From positions 1 to 29,399 of the IMG/VR virus record IMGVR_UViG_3300001686_000021: a stretch of 29,399 bases of DNA, one strand, 5' to 3'. The DNA comes from a virus. Shown in pieces: positions 1 through 5,726 of the stretch (positions are counted from its first letter, which is position 1; the number at the start of each line of letters is the position of its first letter). The notes below the pieces were generated by a model. It ran no database searches, had not been told where the DNA came from, and saw only the letters and a list, made by a program, of their open reading frames with translations. Made by a program: the position numbers and the translations under genes.

Positions 1-2
1 AC

Positions 3-215
3 CTTGCTCGTAAGTTTGAATGGTTTACTGATGAGATAGGCGATATGGAGGTTCAATCCATTATAATTCCTGACGATCTCCCAAAAATAATAGAGGTATT
101 TGCGCGTTATTATTTTAATATCGAAGGCGTTTCGATCATTAGCTATTTAAACGCGATCCAAGGGGCCTTCTTAAATATAAGAGACAAAACATTACATTAC
201 AACTCTATAGTTTAA
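3..215 (+). CDS. 3' end of an unknown protein (partial at window start)
   Basis: The third frame is open from the window edge to a TAA at 213-215 and encodes at least 70 residues, ending HYNSIV. The frame has no stop up to the edge, so the gene probably begins upstream of the window. An internal ATG at 45 would give a 56-residue protein but has no convincing ribosome binding site. The fragment mixes acidic, aromatic and aliphatic residues (for example FARYYFNIEG) and shows no motif or membrane segment that I recognise. It runs rightward and converges on the leftward early operon, with only 86 bases between the two stop codons. No function is assigned. The reading frame is convincing but the identity is open. 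Confidence 0.5.
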   Translation, partial: LARKFEWFTDEIGDMEVQSIIIPDDLPKIIEVFARYYFNIEGVSIISYLNAIQGAFLNIRDKTLHYNSIV

Positions 216-220
216 TATAT

Positions 221-305
221 GTTAGAATGACAATTTAAAAAATAACTAACGTTTTTTGCAATTTATGTTAGCAAAGATATAGTTAGTAACATTAATGTTA
301 GTTAG
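221..305. promoter_or_regulatory. GTTAG-rich convergent spacer with a 14-bp palindrome
   Basis: The spacer between two converging genes repeats the word GTTAG, or its complement CTAAC, several times. It contains the perfect palindrome TAACATTAATGTTA at 287-300. The same outer half-sites, TAACA-N4-TGTTA, recur in the palindrome at 4384-4397 upstream of the HTH gene. This looks like binding sites for one regulator, or part of a bidirectional terminator. No T-rich tail typical of an intrinsic terminator is present. Confidence 0.35.
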
Positions 306-712
306 TTTTGTGATCTCTTTTTACCATAGTCAACAAAACTAATGACATTACTTGGTGCCATGGGCACCTCTTTAGTTTCTTTTTTCAATAACTTTTTAGT
401 AATACACATCATATGCCACACATAGTCTCTAAATGAGACAGAGTTTAAGCACTCCTCTGTATATCCTTTAAAAATAATGTCTTTGTATTTTTCCCAACCT
501 ATTAGGAAGGTCCCTATACCTATTTCTTTTTGACACGCTATAGCATCATCTGTAAAACATCTTGTTTTTCTCATAATTGATACAAACTCTTCTTGAGTCA
601 TTTTTTTATTTCTTTTTATTGTCAATATAAATTTAGAGATAAATTTTCCTAAATCTTTCATTATCTCTAAATTTAATGTCCTTATAGCATATATCCAAAT
701 ACAACTCAACAT
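302..712 (-). CDS. hypothetical early phage protein
   Basis: This 136-residue leftward ORF is the last gene of the early operon that contains the ERF recombinase. Its ATG overlaps the stop of the preceding zinc-ribbon gene (ATG and TGA share seven bases), which suggests translational coupling and supports this start. A purine-rich AAAGAAG lies about 8 bases upstream. An alternative start at Met18 (MKDLGKF, 659-661) would remove a hydrophobic, unusual N-terminus and may be the true one. The protein is lysine-rich, with a central stretch containing two cysteines (C52 and C60) and a basic C-terminal tail. The segment TQEEFVSIMRKTR could be helical, but no known domain is recognised. The function is unknown. 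Confidence 0.6.
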   Translation of the reverse strand: MLSCIWIYAIRTLNLEIMKDLGKFISKFILTIKRNKKMTQEEFVSIMRKTRCFTDDAIACQKEIGIGTFLIGWEKYKDIIFKGYTEECLNSVSFRDYVWHMMCITKKLLKKETKEVPMAPSNVISFVDYGKKRSQN

Positions 713-903
713 AAATATGCTTCTTTTATGGATGTTCCCATTATTAATAACATTTTCATTTCTTCATCAGATTTTATGCATCCTTTACAAATGATCCCAA
801 GGGCTGCTTTTTGTTTATCCAACCCCAATAGTGAAAGGTTTGTGGTCATAAGATCCTTATTGCATCTCGTACATTTTGTTTTAATAAGATTTATCTTCGA
901 CAT
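706..903 (-). CDS. small zinc-ribbon protein
   Basis: This 65-residue protein has two CxxC pairs, C11-x2-C14 (KCTRC) and C39-x2-C42 (CKGC). They are spaced as in zinc-ribbon or treble-clef modules, so it probably binds one zinc ion. Such small proteins in phage early operons often bind nucleic acid or a partner enzyme, but no specific role can be read here. The start is well supported by a consensus AGGAG nine bases upstream of the ATG. The gene lies in the leftward early operon and its stop overlaps the start of the next gene. An overlapping rightward ORF at 728-919 is its antisense shadow and is not annotated. Confidence 0.75.
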   Translation of the reverse strand: MSKINLIKTKCTRCNKDLMTTNLSLLGLDKQKAALGIICKGCIKSDEEMKMLLIMGTSIKEAYLC

Positions 904-926
904 TGTATATCACTCCTGAATTAAAT

Positions 927-1112
927 TTACTTTTCACTACAGCCATTAAAAAACCCCTCCTTATGGCCCAAGTAAATTATAATCTGCTTGGTATAAGTAA
1001 AATCTTCATACATAATATCCCTTAATTTTTTGATTTCGATGAGTTTTTTCCTTATTAGATAGGTACCTATGATCAATGTAAAAAGTATAAATACCAAAAG
1101 ATAGTCAGTCAT
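927..1112 (-). CDS. small single-pass membrane protein
   Basis: This 61-residue protein begins with a hydrophobic segment (about residues 4-20, LLVFILFTLIIGTYLI) followed at once by a basic stretch (RKKLIEIKKLR). It should therefore be a single-span inner-membrane protein with the C-terminal part in the cytoplasm. The start has an excellent ribosome binding site, AAGGAGG, about five bases from the ATG, which overlaps the stop codon of the upstream ERF gene. Tight packing puts it in the early operon. Small membrane proteins of this type in phages act in superinfection exclusion, host takeover or lysis control. None of these can be chosen from the sequence. Confidence 0.7.
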   Translation of the reverse strand: MTDYLLVFILFTLIIGTYLIRKKLIEIKKLRDIMYEDFTYTKQIIIYLGHKEGFFNGCSEK

Positions 1113-1121
1113 ACAACCTCC

Positions 1122-1937
1122 TTAAGCAACTTTGCTTATAGACTCTGGTTTAACCTCAATTTTTGCACTCATGATTCGGAGTTCGTCTCTTATACAAATA
1201 TATTGGGTTTCATTAATTTTTGATAAATGATCAACATTATATTGTTTTAATATATTATTTTTTAAGACATCATCATTATTAATCAACAATTCGAGGTCTT
1301 TCAACAGGTTTTCGTCTATCAACTTAATTGTATCATTATTTAAATTTTTTTCAGAAACTTCTTTTTGTTTTCGAGACTCTATCGCTTTTAAACAATATTC
1401 TTGTGTAATATCATTAATATCTTTGATGTTTGCCCAAATCAATATCTTGGCGATGGTTTCCTTATCTTCCTTTATGAGATGTAAAAGTTCTTTTATCTGA
1501 TCGGTGGAAGCCTTAGGAGTCACATTGCTTCTTAAGTTTTTTTCTACAACCTGCTCGCTTGCATCGGAGTCTGTTTGGGCTATTCCTAATATTGCAGACA
1601 AAGCATATCGACGAGCATATGTAATAACAATACCAACACACTGAGGCTGAGTTAATCCTTTAAATTCTGGGACATTCATTTCTGTTGATGATGAAATCCA
1701 TTGGCCGGACTCATGAATTAATACGGTTTCTAAACATACCTTACCATCAGGTATATTTGTTAATTGTACAACTGAAAGACCATTTTTAGACAGTAATGGC
1801 CTGGAGATCTCAAGTATGTTTGACAAATCAGCATATTTATAATTATATGCTTTTTGGTCTTTAACAGGATCTTTTACCTCACCCTGAAACTTTGATAGCG
1901 CCTTACCTAACTCACCTATATCGTCAGATTTATTCAT
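1122..1937 (-). CDS. erf: ERF-family single-strand DNA annealing protein
   Basis: This 271-residue protein matches the ERF recombinase family (essential recombination function, as in phage P22). The N-terminal core shows the family hallmarks: KFQGEVKDPVKD at residues 16-27, YKYADL at 33-38, the RPLLSKNGLSVVQ block at 46-58, and later QCVGIVITYARRYAL. ERF proteins form rings that bind single-stranded DNA and anneal complementary strands. They support phage genome circularisation and recombination. The C-terminal third (after about residue 135) is charged and variable, as is usual for the family. No partner exonuclease is recognised nearby, but RusA encoded at 5032-5436 could resolve the resulting junctions. 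The gene sits mid-operon between small unknown genes. Confidence 0.9.
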   Translation of the reverse strand: MNKSDDIGELGKALSKFQGEVKDPVKDQKAYNYKYADLSNILEISRPLLSKNGLSVVQLTNIPDGKVCLETVLIHESGQWISSSTEMNVPEFKGLTQPQCVGIVITYARRYALSAILGIAQTDSDASEQVVEKNLRSNVTPKASTDQIKELLHLIKEDKETIAKILIWANIKDINDITQEYCLKAIESRKQKEVSEKNLNNDTIKLIDENLLKDLELLINNDDVLKNNILKQYNVDHLSKINETQYICIRDELRIMSAKIEVKPESISKVA

Positions 1938-1959
1938 TTGTACATACTCCTAGTTTTTA

Positions 1960-2430
1960 TCAGATTAAGTTTCTCGAAACATTTAATCTACCTTCAAGAA
2001 AGGCAGAGTTTCTGAAGTCCCTTTGCATTTTATGCCATTCATCATGGGTCAAAGACATTTCCCTTGAGAGAATGTTAGGAGATGGAGTTAAATCTAACTT
2101 ATCTTTAAGGCTCTCATTGAATTTATAGGCGATGGTATCTTCATAAGTAACCCACTCGCCATTTTTAAATTCTCTTACCCAAACAAAAAGGTCATCATTG
2201 TTGATAAGTTTTTTGGCCTTATGTATACAAAATTGAACCCATTCTTTGCCGTCAAACATTTGTAGATCACCTTCATCTAAGGTTTTCTTGTTTTCTATGG
2301 TTACATTTGGGTTGTGCTTATCTATAGCTTTCTGAAGCGCTGTACGAAGCTCCTTGGTATAATCTTCAACAAAAGTGCCAGATTTAATAGCTTGCCACAT
2401 TGTTGCATCAGTTTTTAACGAATTACTCAT
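1960..2430 (-). CDS. hypothetical protein upstream of ERF
   Basis: This 156-residue protein is encoded immediately upstream of the annealing protein, with 22 bases between the genes. The ATG has a good AAGGAG site six bases away, placed inside the end of the preceding gene, and it overlaps that gene's stop. The protein is hydrophilic. It has a tryptophan-rich middle (GKEWVQF, FVWVREF, GEWVTY) followed by a charged helical C-terminus (DEWHKMQRDFRNSAF). I do not recognise a family. Its position suggests a job in the recombination or replication module, for example as an accessory factor, but that is inference from context only. Confidence 0.7.
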   Translation of the reverse strand: MSNSLKTDATMWQAIKSGTFVEDYTKELRTALQKAIDKHNPNVTIENKKTLDEGDLQMFDGKEWVQFCIHKAKKLINNDDLFVWVREFKNGEWVTYEDTIAYKFNESLKDKLDLTPSPNILSREMSLTHDEWHKMQRDFRNSAFLEGRLNVSRNLI

Positions 2431-2815
2431 GGTTCAACTCCTTGGATAGTGTGTTAATTTTGGATTTATATTTTAAGAACAAGGTCTTAAACATGGAAGG
2501 CAAGCATAAGGTAACAAGGTGATCTACAAAACTTTCAACCGGATGTATATAATCAACCAAAAAAGTATCATTATGATTAACAAATGCGTTATCATTAGAA
2601 TTATTAACCTCAAATATATTCATTTGTATTAAACATATATTTCCATGTCCTTTAATATAATGATCACCTATTGTTATAAACAATTTCATTGCCTCAATAT
2701 TTGAATATAAAGAGACTTCATTTGTATTAAATGACTTCAATGTGTTTTCGGAATCCTTTTTAAACTTTCTATATGAAGGGGAATTTAATATGAGGTCAAC
2801 AAAGTCTCTTTCCAT
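2423..2815 (-). CDS. hypothetical early phage protein
   Basis: This 130-residue protein is the second gene of the leftward early operon. Its 3' end overlaps the next gene by eight bases, which is typical of translational coupling. The site AAGGA lies eight bases upstream of the ATG. The sequence has a lysine-rich N-terminal helix (YRKFKKDSENTLKSF) and a hydrophobic central part (MKLFITIGDHYIKGHGNICLIQM). The C-terminal half carries FVDHLVTLCLPSMF and then a basic tail. No motif, signal peptide or clear membrane span is seen. The rightward ORF at 2742-2981 is antisense to this gene and is considered a shadow. The function is unknown. Confidence 0.65.
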   Translation of the reverse strand: MERDFVDLILNSPSYRKFKKDSENTLKSFNTNEVSLYSNIEAMKLFITIGDHYIKGHGNICLIQMNIFEVNNSNDNAFVNHNDTFLVDYIHPVESFVDHLVTLCLPSMFKTLFLKYKSKINTLSKELNHE

Positions 2816-2852
2816 TGTCTATATCCTTATAAAATTGTTACACGTGATATAT

Positions 2853-3113
2853 CTAAAGACAAGGTACTCGGATGCGTTTAATACATTCAAAATAATCCCT
2901 AGCGGCTTCTGGGGACTTATAAAATGTTATACTGGTTTTTCCAATGACTATATGGACGGATATAAATTCAGGGTGTCTTAACCCTTTTCCAATAAAATCA
3001 AAATCTTGCTCAATAATATTTTCATCTATTTGGACATCTAACTTATCATTAATAAATTTAACGACTTCAATAATTCCATATAATTTATCACTATTTGTAT
3101 TAGCGCCTATCAT
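2853..3113 (-). CDS. hypothetical protein, first gene of the early operon
   Basis: This 86-residue protein starts at an ATG with a strong AGGAG eight bases upstream. It is the promoter-proximal gene of the leftward early operon. The sequence is acidic in the first half (IDENIIEQDFDFIGKG) and ends with a short basic stretch (CIKRIRVPC). It has no recognised domain. Being first in the operon, it could be an early regulator or anti-host protein, but nothing in the sequence proves either. A putative sigma-70-type promoter lies about 50-80 bases upstream (see 3164-3191). Confidence 0.65.
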   Translation of the reverse strand: MIGANTNSDKLYGIIEVVKFINDKLDVQIDENIIEQDFDFIGKGLRHPEFISVHIVIGKTSITFYKSPEAARDYFECIKRIRVPCL

Positions 3114-3163
3114 CTGACTTTCTCCTCTGATCTATTGGTACATAGTATCTCTTAACATCTTTA

Positions 3164-3228
3164 TCTTTACATTGATGATTTTTGTTGTCAATTGCTTTTT
3201 TTGGTGATTTATTATTTTTTTGGTGATT
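3164..3228 (-). promoter_or_regulatory. leftward early promoter with 19-bp direct repeats
   Basis: On the minus strand a perfect -35 TTGACA (plus positions 3186-3191) is followed after 16-17 bases by an imperfect -10 (TAAAGA or AAAGAT, about 3164-3169). Just upstream of the -35, the word TTTTTTGGTGATT occurs twice (ending at 3209 and 3228) with a 19-bp period, close to two helical turns. This is the arrangement expected of an activator or repressor binding to one face of the helix. It would drive the operon from 3113 to 302. Confidence 0.5.
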
Positions 3229-3284
3229 ATGTACAAATATAATAAAATAAGCAGTATATTCAATTACATATATAAAATTTATTT

Positions 3285-3323
3285 GGAAAAGAAAAACCCT
3301 AGCAACATTTCTGCGCTAGGGTT
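3285..3323 (-). terminator. intrinsic terminator, leftward
   Basis: A perfect 9-bp stem (AACCCTAGC at 3295-3303 with GCTAGGGTT at 3315-3323) is followed on the minus strand by the T-rich tail TTTTTCTTTTCC. There is no T-run on the plus side, so it acts leftward. It lies upstream of the early operon promoter and therefore ends a separate leftward transcript. Confidence 0.75.
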
Positions 3324-3439
3324 CTGTTAAGATATGAATTGTACCAATCATATCAAAGCGTGAAAAAATAAAAGAAATTCACACGCTTAAAGCTTATCCC
3401 ATAAAAAAATTTGGAAATCAAGAAAAAAGAATTGATCTT
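3285..3439 (-). ncRNA. candidate structured small RNA (leftward, distal)
   Basis: Between the two leftward terminators no protein gene is visible, but hairpins are dense. They include 3331-3337 with 3348-3354 (GATATGA/TCATATC, extendable past a bulge), AAGCGTG 3356-3362 with CACGCTT 3382-3388, a short ATCAA/TTGAT pair, and finally the terminator at 3295-3323. A leftward -10-like TATACT (plus positions 3446-3451) lies just upstream, without a good -35. A transcript of roughly 155 nt would result. A ten-codon ORF (about 3350 to 3320) ends inside the terminator stem and might be a leader peptide. Transcription is inferred from structure only. Confidence 0.35.
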
Positions 3440-3512
3440 CGCCTGAGTATACCGCACTATGTCACAGGATTTTAAACAAATTGGAGATAGTCTTATGTTG
3501 TAGATGTATCAT

Positions 3513-3546
3513 AAAAAAACACCCCCCATATTAACTGGGGGGTGTT
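3513..3546 (-). terminator. strong intrinsic terminator, leftward
   Basis: A perfect 10-bp GC-rich stem (AACACCCCCC at 3518-3527 with GGGGGGTGTT at 3537-3546, nine-base loop) is followed on the minus strand by seven T residues. The plus-strand side lacks a T-run. This is the strongest terminator in the window, and no protein gene lies just upstream of it on the minus strand. Confidence 0.8.
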
Positions 3547-3590
3547 CTGCGTTGTAAGAATAACCAGCCAGGTGAATTCTTTACAATTGA
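3513..3590 (-). ncRNA. candidate small RNA (leftward, proximal)
   Basis: Reading leftward from about 3590, a 10-bp stem with one bulged A (plus arms 3552-3561 and 3576-3586) presents a 14-base loop UCACCUGGCUGGUU. It is followed directly by the strong terminator at 3513-3546. A possible promoter on the minus strand is TTGCAA, 17 bases, TATTAA (around plus 3602-3630). Two hairpins with a free loop and a T-tail are the form of plasmid and phage antisense RNAs. The CACCU in the loop could pair with a Shine-Dalgarno sequence. This is a prediction from sequence; no expression is known. Confidence 0.35.
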
Positions 3591-3613
3591 CTAGTACTGT
3601 TAATAAACAATCC

Positions 3614-3648
3614 TAGAATAAATTGCAAGAGTTTTTTCACCTTAAGGT
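3614..3648 (+). promoter_or_regulatory. possible rightward promoter and operator
   Basis: A TAGAAT -10-like box at 3614-3619 has only poorly spaced -35 candidates (TTGACT at 3587-3592, a spacer of 21). A perfect palindrome ACCTTAAGGT at 3639-3648, flanked by T5 and A5, lies just downstream of the expected transcription start and 27 bases before the initiator gene. This is a natural place for an autoregulatory operator. The palindrome is certain; its role is inferred. Confidence 0.35.
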
Positions 3649-3675
3649 AAAAATAATTTTAATTAAGGAAAAACA

Positions 3676-4356
3676 ATGTGCAATAAAACCCAAAAACTCA
3701 TCAGTTCTCTACACCCATCATTAATTTCAAAGAGTGCAAAATCTACGCTTAAGGATTTAGCAGGATATGGAAATTGGAAAGAAGGCACAGAAATTCGTCG
3801 CTCAGTGTCTCAAATCGCAAAAGATACTGGATGGTCAGAACGAACCATCAAACGCGATAGAAAGTCCTTAAAAGAATCTGGCCTTATCATTAAAACGAGA
3901 AGTCACTGTAAAAAAATAGGACTCGCTGAAGAGTGTCGGATAAATTTTTATGTTCTGGCTATTTTTGTAGTAAAATCACAGGAACTCTTCAAATTAGAAA
4001 AATACGGGAAAGTTATCCACAGAAACGGTGAAAAAGTCTGTGAAAAACCTGTGGATAAGGAGGAGATCGGTGACAGGACGACACCAGAGATCGGTGACAG
4101 GGTGGCCCCTCTTACAGTACCTGTTAATTGTATTAATACAGTTGGCATTGATAAAGTTGTGGATAACTTTTATGAATCAACACCGCTTACAGAGGGTATC
4201 ATAGATACAGAATCCATTAAATGCGACTCAAAACCACATCCAACTTTGATAGCCTTAAAAACCATTCTAACAGAAAAGGAGGATTCCCAGATGTATAGGG
4301 AGGCGACAAGATACCTTGTTTCTTTAAGAACTTCTAATTTACCATTGGCAGCCTAA
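3676..4356 (+). CDS. winged-helix replication-initiator-like protein
   Basis: This 226-residue protein has an N-terminal winged helix-turn-helix of the HTH_36 type at about residues 20-80: SVSQIAKDTGWSERTIKRDRKSLKESGLI. This is the layout of phage O-type and plasmid Rep-like initiators. The C-terminal half is low in recognisable folds and contains two copies of EIGDRxxP in tandem. Three exact DnaA boxes and a 15-bp repeat lie inside the coding sequence (4013-4166), much as the lambda origin lies inside gene O. The protein therefore probably binds its own gene to start phage replication. The start has AAGGA six bases before the ATG. A transcriptional regulator is the alternative. No helicase loader is seen next to it. 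Confidence 0.65.
   Translation: MCNKTQKLISSLHPSLISKSAKSTLKDLAGYGNWKEGTEIRRSVSQIAKDTGWSERTIKRDRKSLKESGLIIKTRSHCKKIGLAEECRINFYVLAIFVVKSQELFKLEKYGKVIHRNGEKVCEKPVDKEEIGDRTTPEIGDRVAPLTVPVNCINTVGIDKVVDNFYESTPLTEGIIDTESIKCDSKPHPTLIALKTILTEKEDSQMYREATRYLVSLRTSNLPLAA
4013..4166. other. putative phage replication origin with three DnaA boxes
   Basis: Three perfect consensus DnaA boxes lie within 154 bp: TTATCCACA at 4013-4021, and the inverse TGTGGATAA at 4050-4058 and 4158-4166. Between the last two, the 15-bp word GAGATCGGTGACAGG repeats exactly at 4063-4077 and 4087-4101 (24-bp period), like initiator iterons. AT-rich DNA with 11-bp direct repeats follows at 4358-4387 and could be the unwinding region. 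Host DnaA plus the phage protein encoded here would be the expected binders. The sites are direct observations; origin activity is inferred. Confidence 0.6.
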
Positions 4357-4357
4357 T

Positions 4358-4397
4358 TAAGATTTAACGATATTGATAAGATTTAACAAATTTGTTA
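4358..4397. promoter_or_regulatory. direct repeats and TAACA-N4-TGTTA palindrome before the HTH gene
   Basis: TAAGATTTAAC occurs twice (4358-4368 and 4377-4387, 19-bp period). It runs into the perfect 14-bp palindrome TAACAAATTTGTTA at 4384-4397, 34 bases before the next ATG. The half-sites equal those of the palindrome at 287-300. The segment may serve as an operator, or as the AT-rich unwinding part of the neighbouring origin. Confidence 0.4.
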
Positions 4398-4431
4398 ATG
4401 TTCATTAAAGACTAAAAATATTGGAAAAAAA

Positions 4432-4626
4432 ATGAAAGAAATTATAGGTTCAAAGGAAACAGCCGAGATATTACAAATCAGCTTGCCTACTCTTATTAAG
4501 CATCTGCAAAAAGGAAAGATAAAAATTCCCTATTCGAAATTGGGATCACATTATAAATTTCGTAGAAAGGACGTTGAAGAGTATTTTAAATCTTCATTTA
4601 GATTGCCTAAGGAGCATAAAGATTGA
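4432..4626 (+). CDS. excisionase/MerR-like helix-turn-helix protein
   Basis: This 64-residue protein consists almost wholly of an HTH_17 (excisionase-family) domain. KETAEILQISLPTLIKHLQKGKI forms the helix-turn-helix, and PYSKLGSHYKFRRKDVEEYF gives the wing and the last helix. Members bind DNA as small regulators or as excisionases that direct phage integrases. No integrase is present in the window, so a regulatory role is at least as likely. The ribosome site is weak (GGA followed by a run of A before the ATG). The operator-like palindrome just upstream may be its own target. Confidence 0.75.
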   Translation: MKEIIGSKETAEILQISLPTLIKHLQKGKIKIPYSKLGSHYKFRRKDVEEYFKSSFRLPKEHKD

Positions 4627-5031
4627 TTAGTGGGGCTCCGCCCCACACCCCGGGATATTTTAAAAAATGTTTAGGGAGAGTATTTTTACCTACCCTCCCC
4701 TTTCTAAACATTTTACGGTCATTGGCTTCCCAGCCTGTACCGCAAGAAAACGGATACCACATCCATATTGGATATCCAATTATTTTTTTATTGATTTGGG
4801 ATAAAAACTATGGCTCTATTTATTTTGGCAACCATCTAAAATAATTTCCAGATTATTATTTACTCAGTGATGGTTGCTTTTGAGGTGTTATGCAATAAGT
4901 AAGCATGGGTATTGGTCTACAAAGCATTCTGCATTCCAATATCCATGTAGTAGTTCAATCTAGGATTGTACAACCCTACCGTATCATATAAAATTCTTTC
5001 AAGAATAGCTTTTTATCCCCATACTTTAAAA
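4627..5031. other. 405-bp hairpin-rich gap without a convincing gene
   Basis: Four inverted repeats fill this gap. They are TGGGGC/GCCCCA at 4631-4645 with a 3-base loop, an 11-bp perfect pair AAAATGTTTAG/CTAAACATTTT at 4664-4674 and 4704-4714, the palindrome ATTGGATATCCAAT at 4767-4780, and a nested hairpin at 4828-4877. A fifth pair at 4904-4915 and 4936-4947 matches over 12 bp with one G-T wobble. A 73-codon ORF beginning with TTG at 4623 spans the first part but lacks a ribosome site and runs through the inverted repeats, so I do not call it a gene. The segment may be a processed or regulatory RNA, or recombination sites. Confidence 0.5.
4828..4881 (+). terminator. possible intrinsic terminator downstream of the HTH gene
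   Basis: The outer stem GCAACCATC (4828-4836) pairs with GATGGTTGC (4869-4877). An inner stem AAATAAT/ATTATTT (4839-4845 with 4855-4861) stacks inside it, and four T residues follow on the plus strand. The hairpin is long and its T-tail short, so termination strength is uncertain. Confidence 0.45.
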
Positions 5032-5436
5032 ATGATAGAAATTACGTTCACAACTCCCTGGCCCCCTTCGGTTAATCAATTATATACAACATCAGCCGTT
5101 CCAAGATATTCTCAGAAAAAACAAAAATACTACTACCCTCGCCATCTTTGTAAAAAAGGATATGAATTTAAAAAATATGTAGTTGAGCTCCTTAATTATA
5201 CCTTTCCAAAAGTTAGGTATGGATCGCATCCCGTTAAAATATATATTGTTTACCGTCTTCCATTGGATAAAAGAAAAAGAGATGTTCATAACGTGGAAAA
5301 AATACTTTTTGATTCTATTAAAGCATCAGGCATCATCGATGATGACGATCAAATAGTTAAATGGACATTCGATCCAGGTAAGAAATGCCCAAATGGTGAG
5401 TTAGAAATAACAATGAAACCATACCATGAAACATGA
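5032..5436 (+). CDS. rusA: RusA-type Holliday junction resolvase
   Basis: This 134-residue protein belongs to the RusA family of crossover-junction endonucleases, which cut four-way DNA junctions as dimers. The start at 5032 gives MIEITFTTPWPPSVNQLY, the usual RusA beginning; an upstream TTG at 4966 would add 22 atypical residues. The catalytic block RDVHNVEK and then IIDDDDQI is aligned with Escherichia coli RusA at identical spacing: D84 matches D70, K90 matches K76 and D105 matches D91. The position of essential D72 is H86 here, a substitution worth checking. The ribosome site is weak. The enzyme would resolve recombination and replication branches made with the help of ERF, before packaging. 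Confidence 0.85.
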   Translation: MIEITFTTPWPPSVNQLYTTSAVPRYSQKKQKYYYPRHLCKKGYEFKKYVVELLNYTFPKVRYGSHPVKIYIVYRLPLDKRKRDVHNVEKILFDSIKASGIIDDDDQIVKWTFDPGKKCPNGELEITMKPYHET

Positions 5437-5692
5437 ACACGATTACATTAGAGAAGAAGGATTTTATGATAGATATAGCGAACCAACGATAGAATCATGT
5501 TTTTCACTTTGGAATGCTTGTCTATTTTTTAATTTTCATGAGGCATTATATGGGGCAGATACGGTTTCCCCAAGTTGGATTTTGTCATTTAACCCTGATT
5601 TTATTGATGTATGTAATTTAGCTGGATATGACCCACACACAGTGCGCGAAAAATTTATAAAATTATGCAATAAGAAAAACAAAAGAAGATAG
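5426..5692 (+). CDS. small phage protein next to RusA
   Basis: This 88-residue protein has its ATG inside the end of rusA, overlapping it by 11 bases, so the two are probably coupled. The C-terminal half has the pattern FIDVCNLAGYDPHTVREKF. It resembles a group of short proteins found beside replication and resolvase genes in alphaproteobacterial prophages (DUF6280-like, from memory). The N-terminus is acidic and aromatic. The pattern CxxAGxxPxxVR could be a small helical DNA-binding unit, but the function is not established. The stop codon lies within the first arm of a bidirectional terminator. Confidence 0.65.
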   Translation: MKHEHDYIREEGFYDRYSEPTIESCFSLWNACLFFNFHEALYGADTVSPSWILSFNPDFIDVCNLAGYDPHTVREKFIKLCNKKNKRR

Positions 5693-5712
5693 GGTTGTCT
5701 CCCCCTATCTTC
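5685..5712. terminator. bidirectional intrinsic terminator between convergent genes
   Basis: A perfect 10-bp stem, GAAGATAGGG at 5685-5694 with CCCTATCTTC at 5703-5712, separates the rightward replication module from the leftward cargo pair. T-rich stretches follow on both strands (TTCTTTATCC on plus; TTCTTTTGTTTTTC on minus), so it should stop transcription both ways. Confidence 0.8.
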
Positions 5713-5726
5713 TTTATCCTCCAATC

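Noticed and set aside
4623-4844. 73-codon rightward ORF starting with TTG
   Set aside because: There is no ribosome binding site, it runs through several inverted repeats, and its proline- and hydrophobic-rich product has no protein-like pattern. It is better explained as non-coding.
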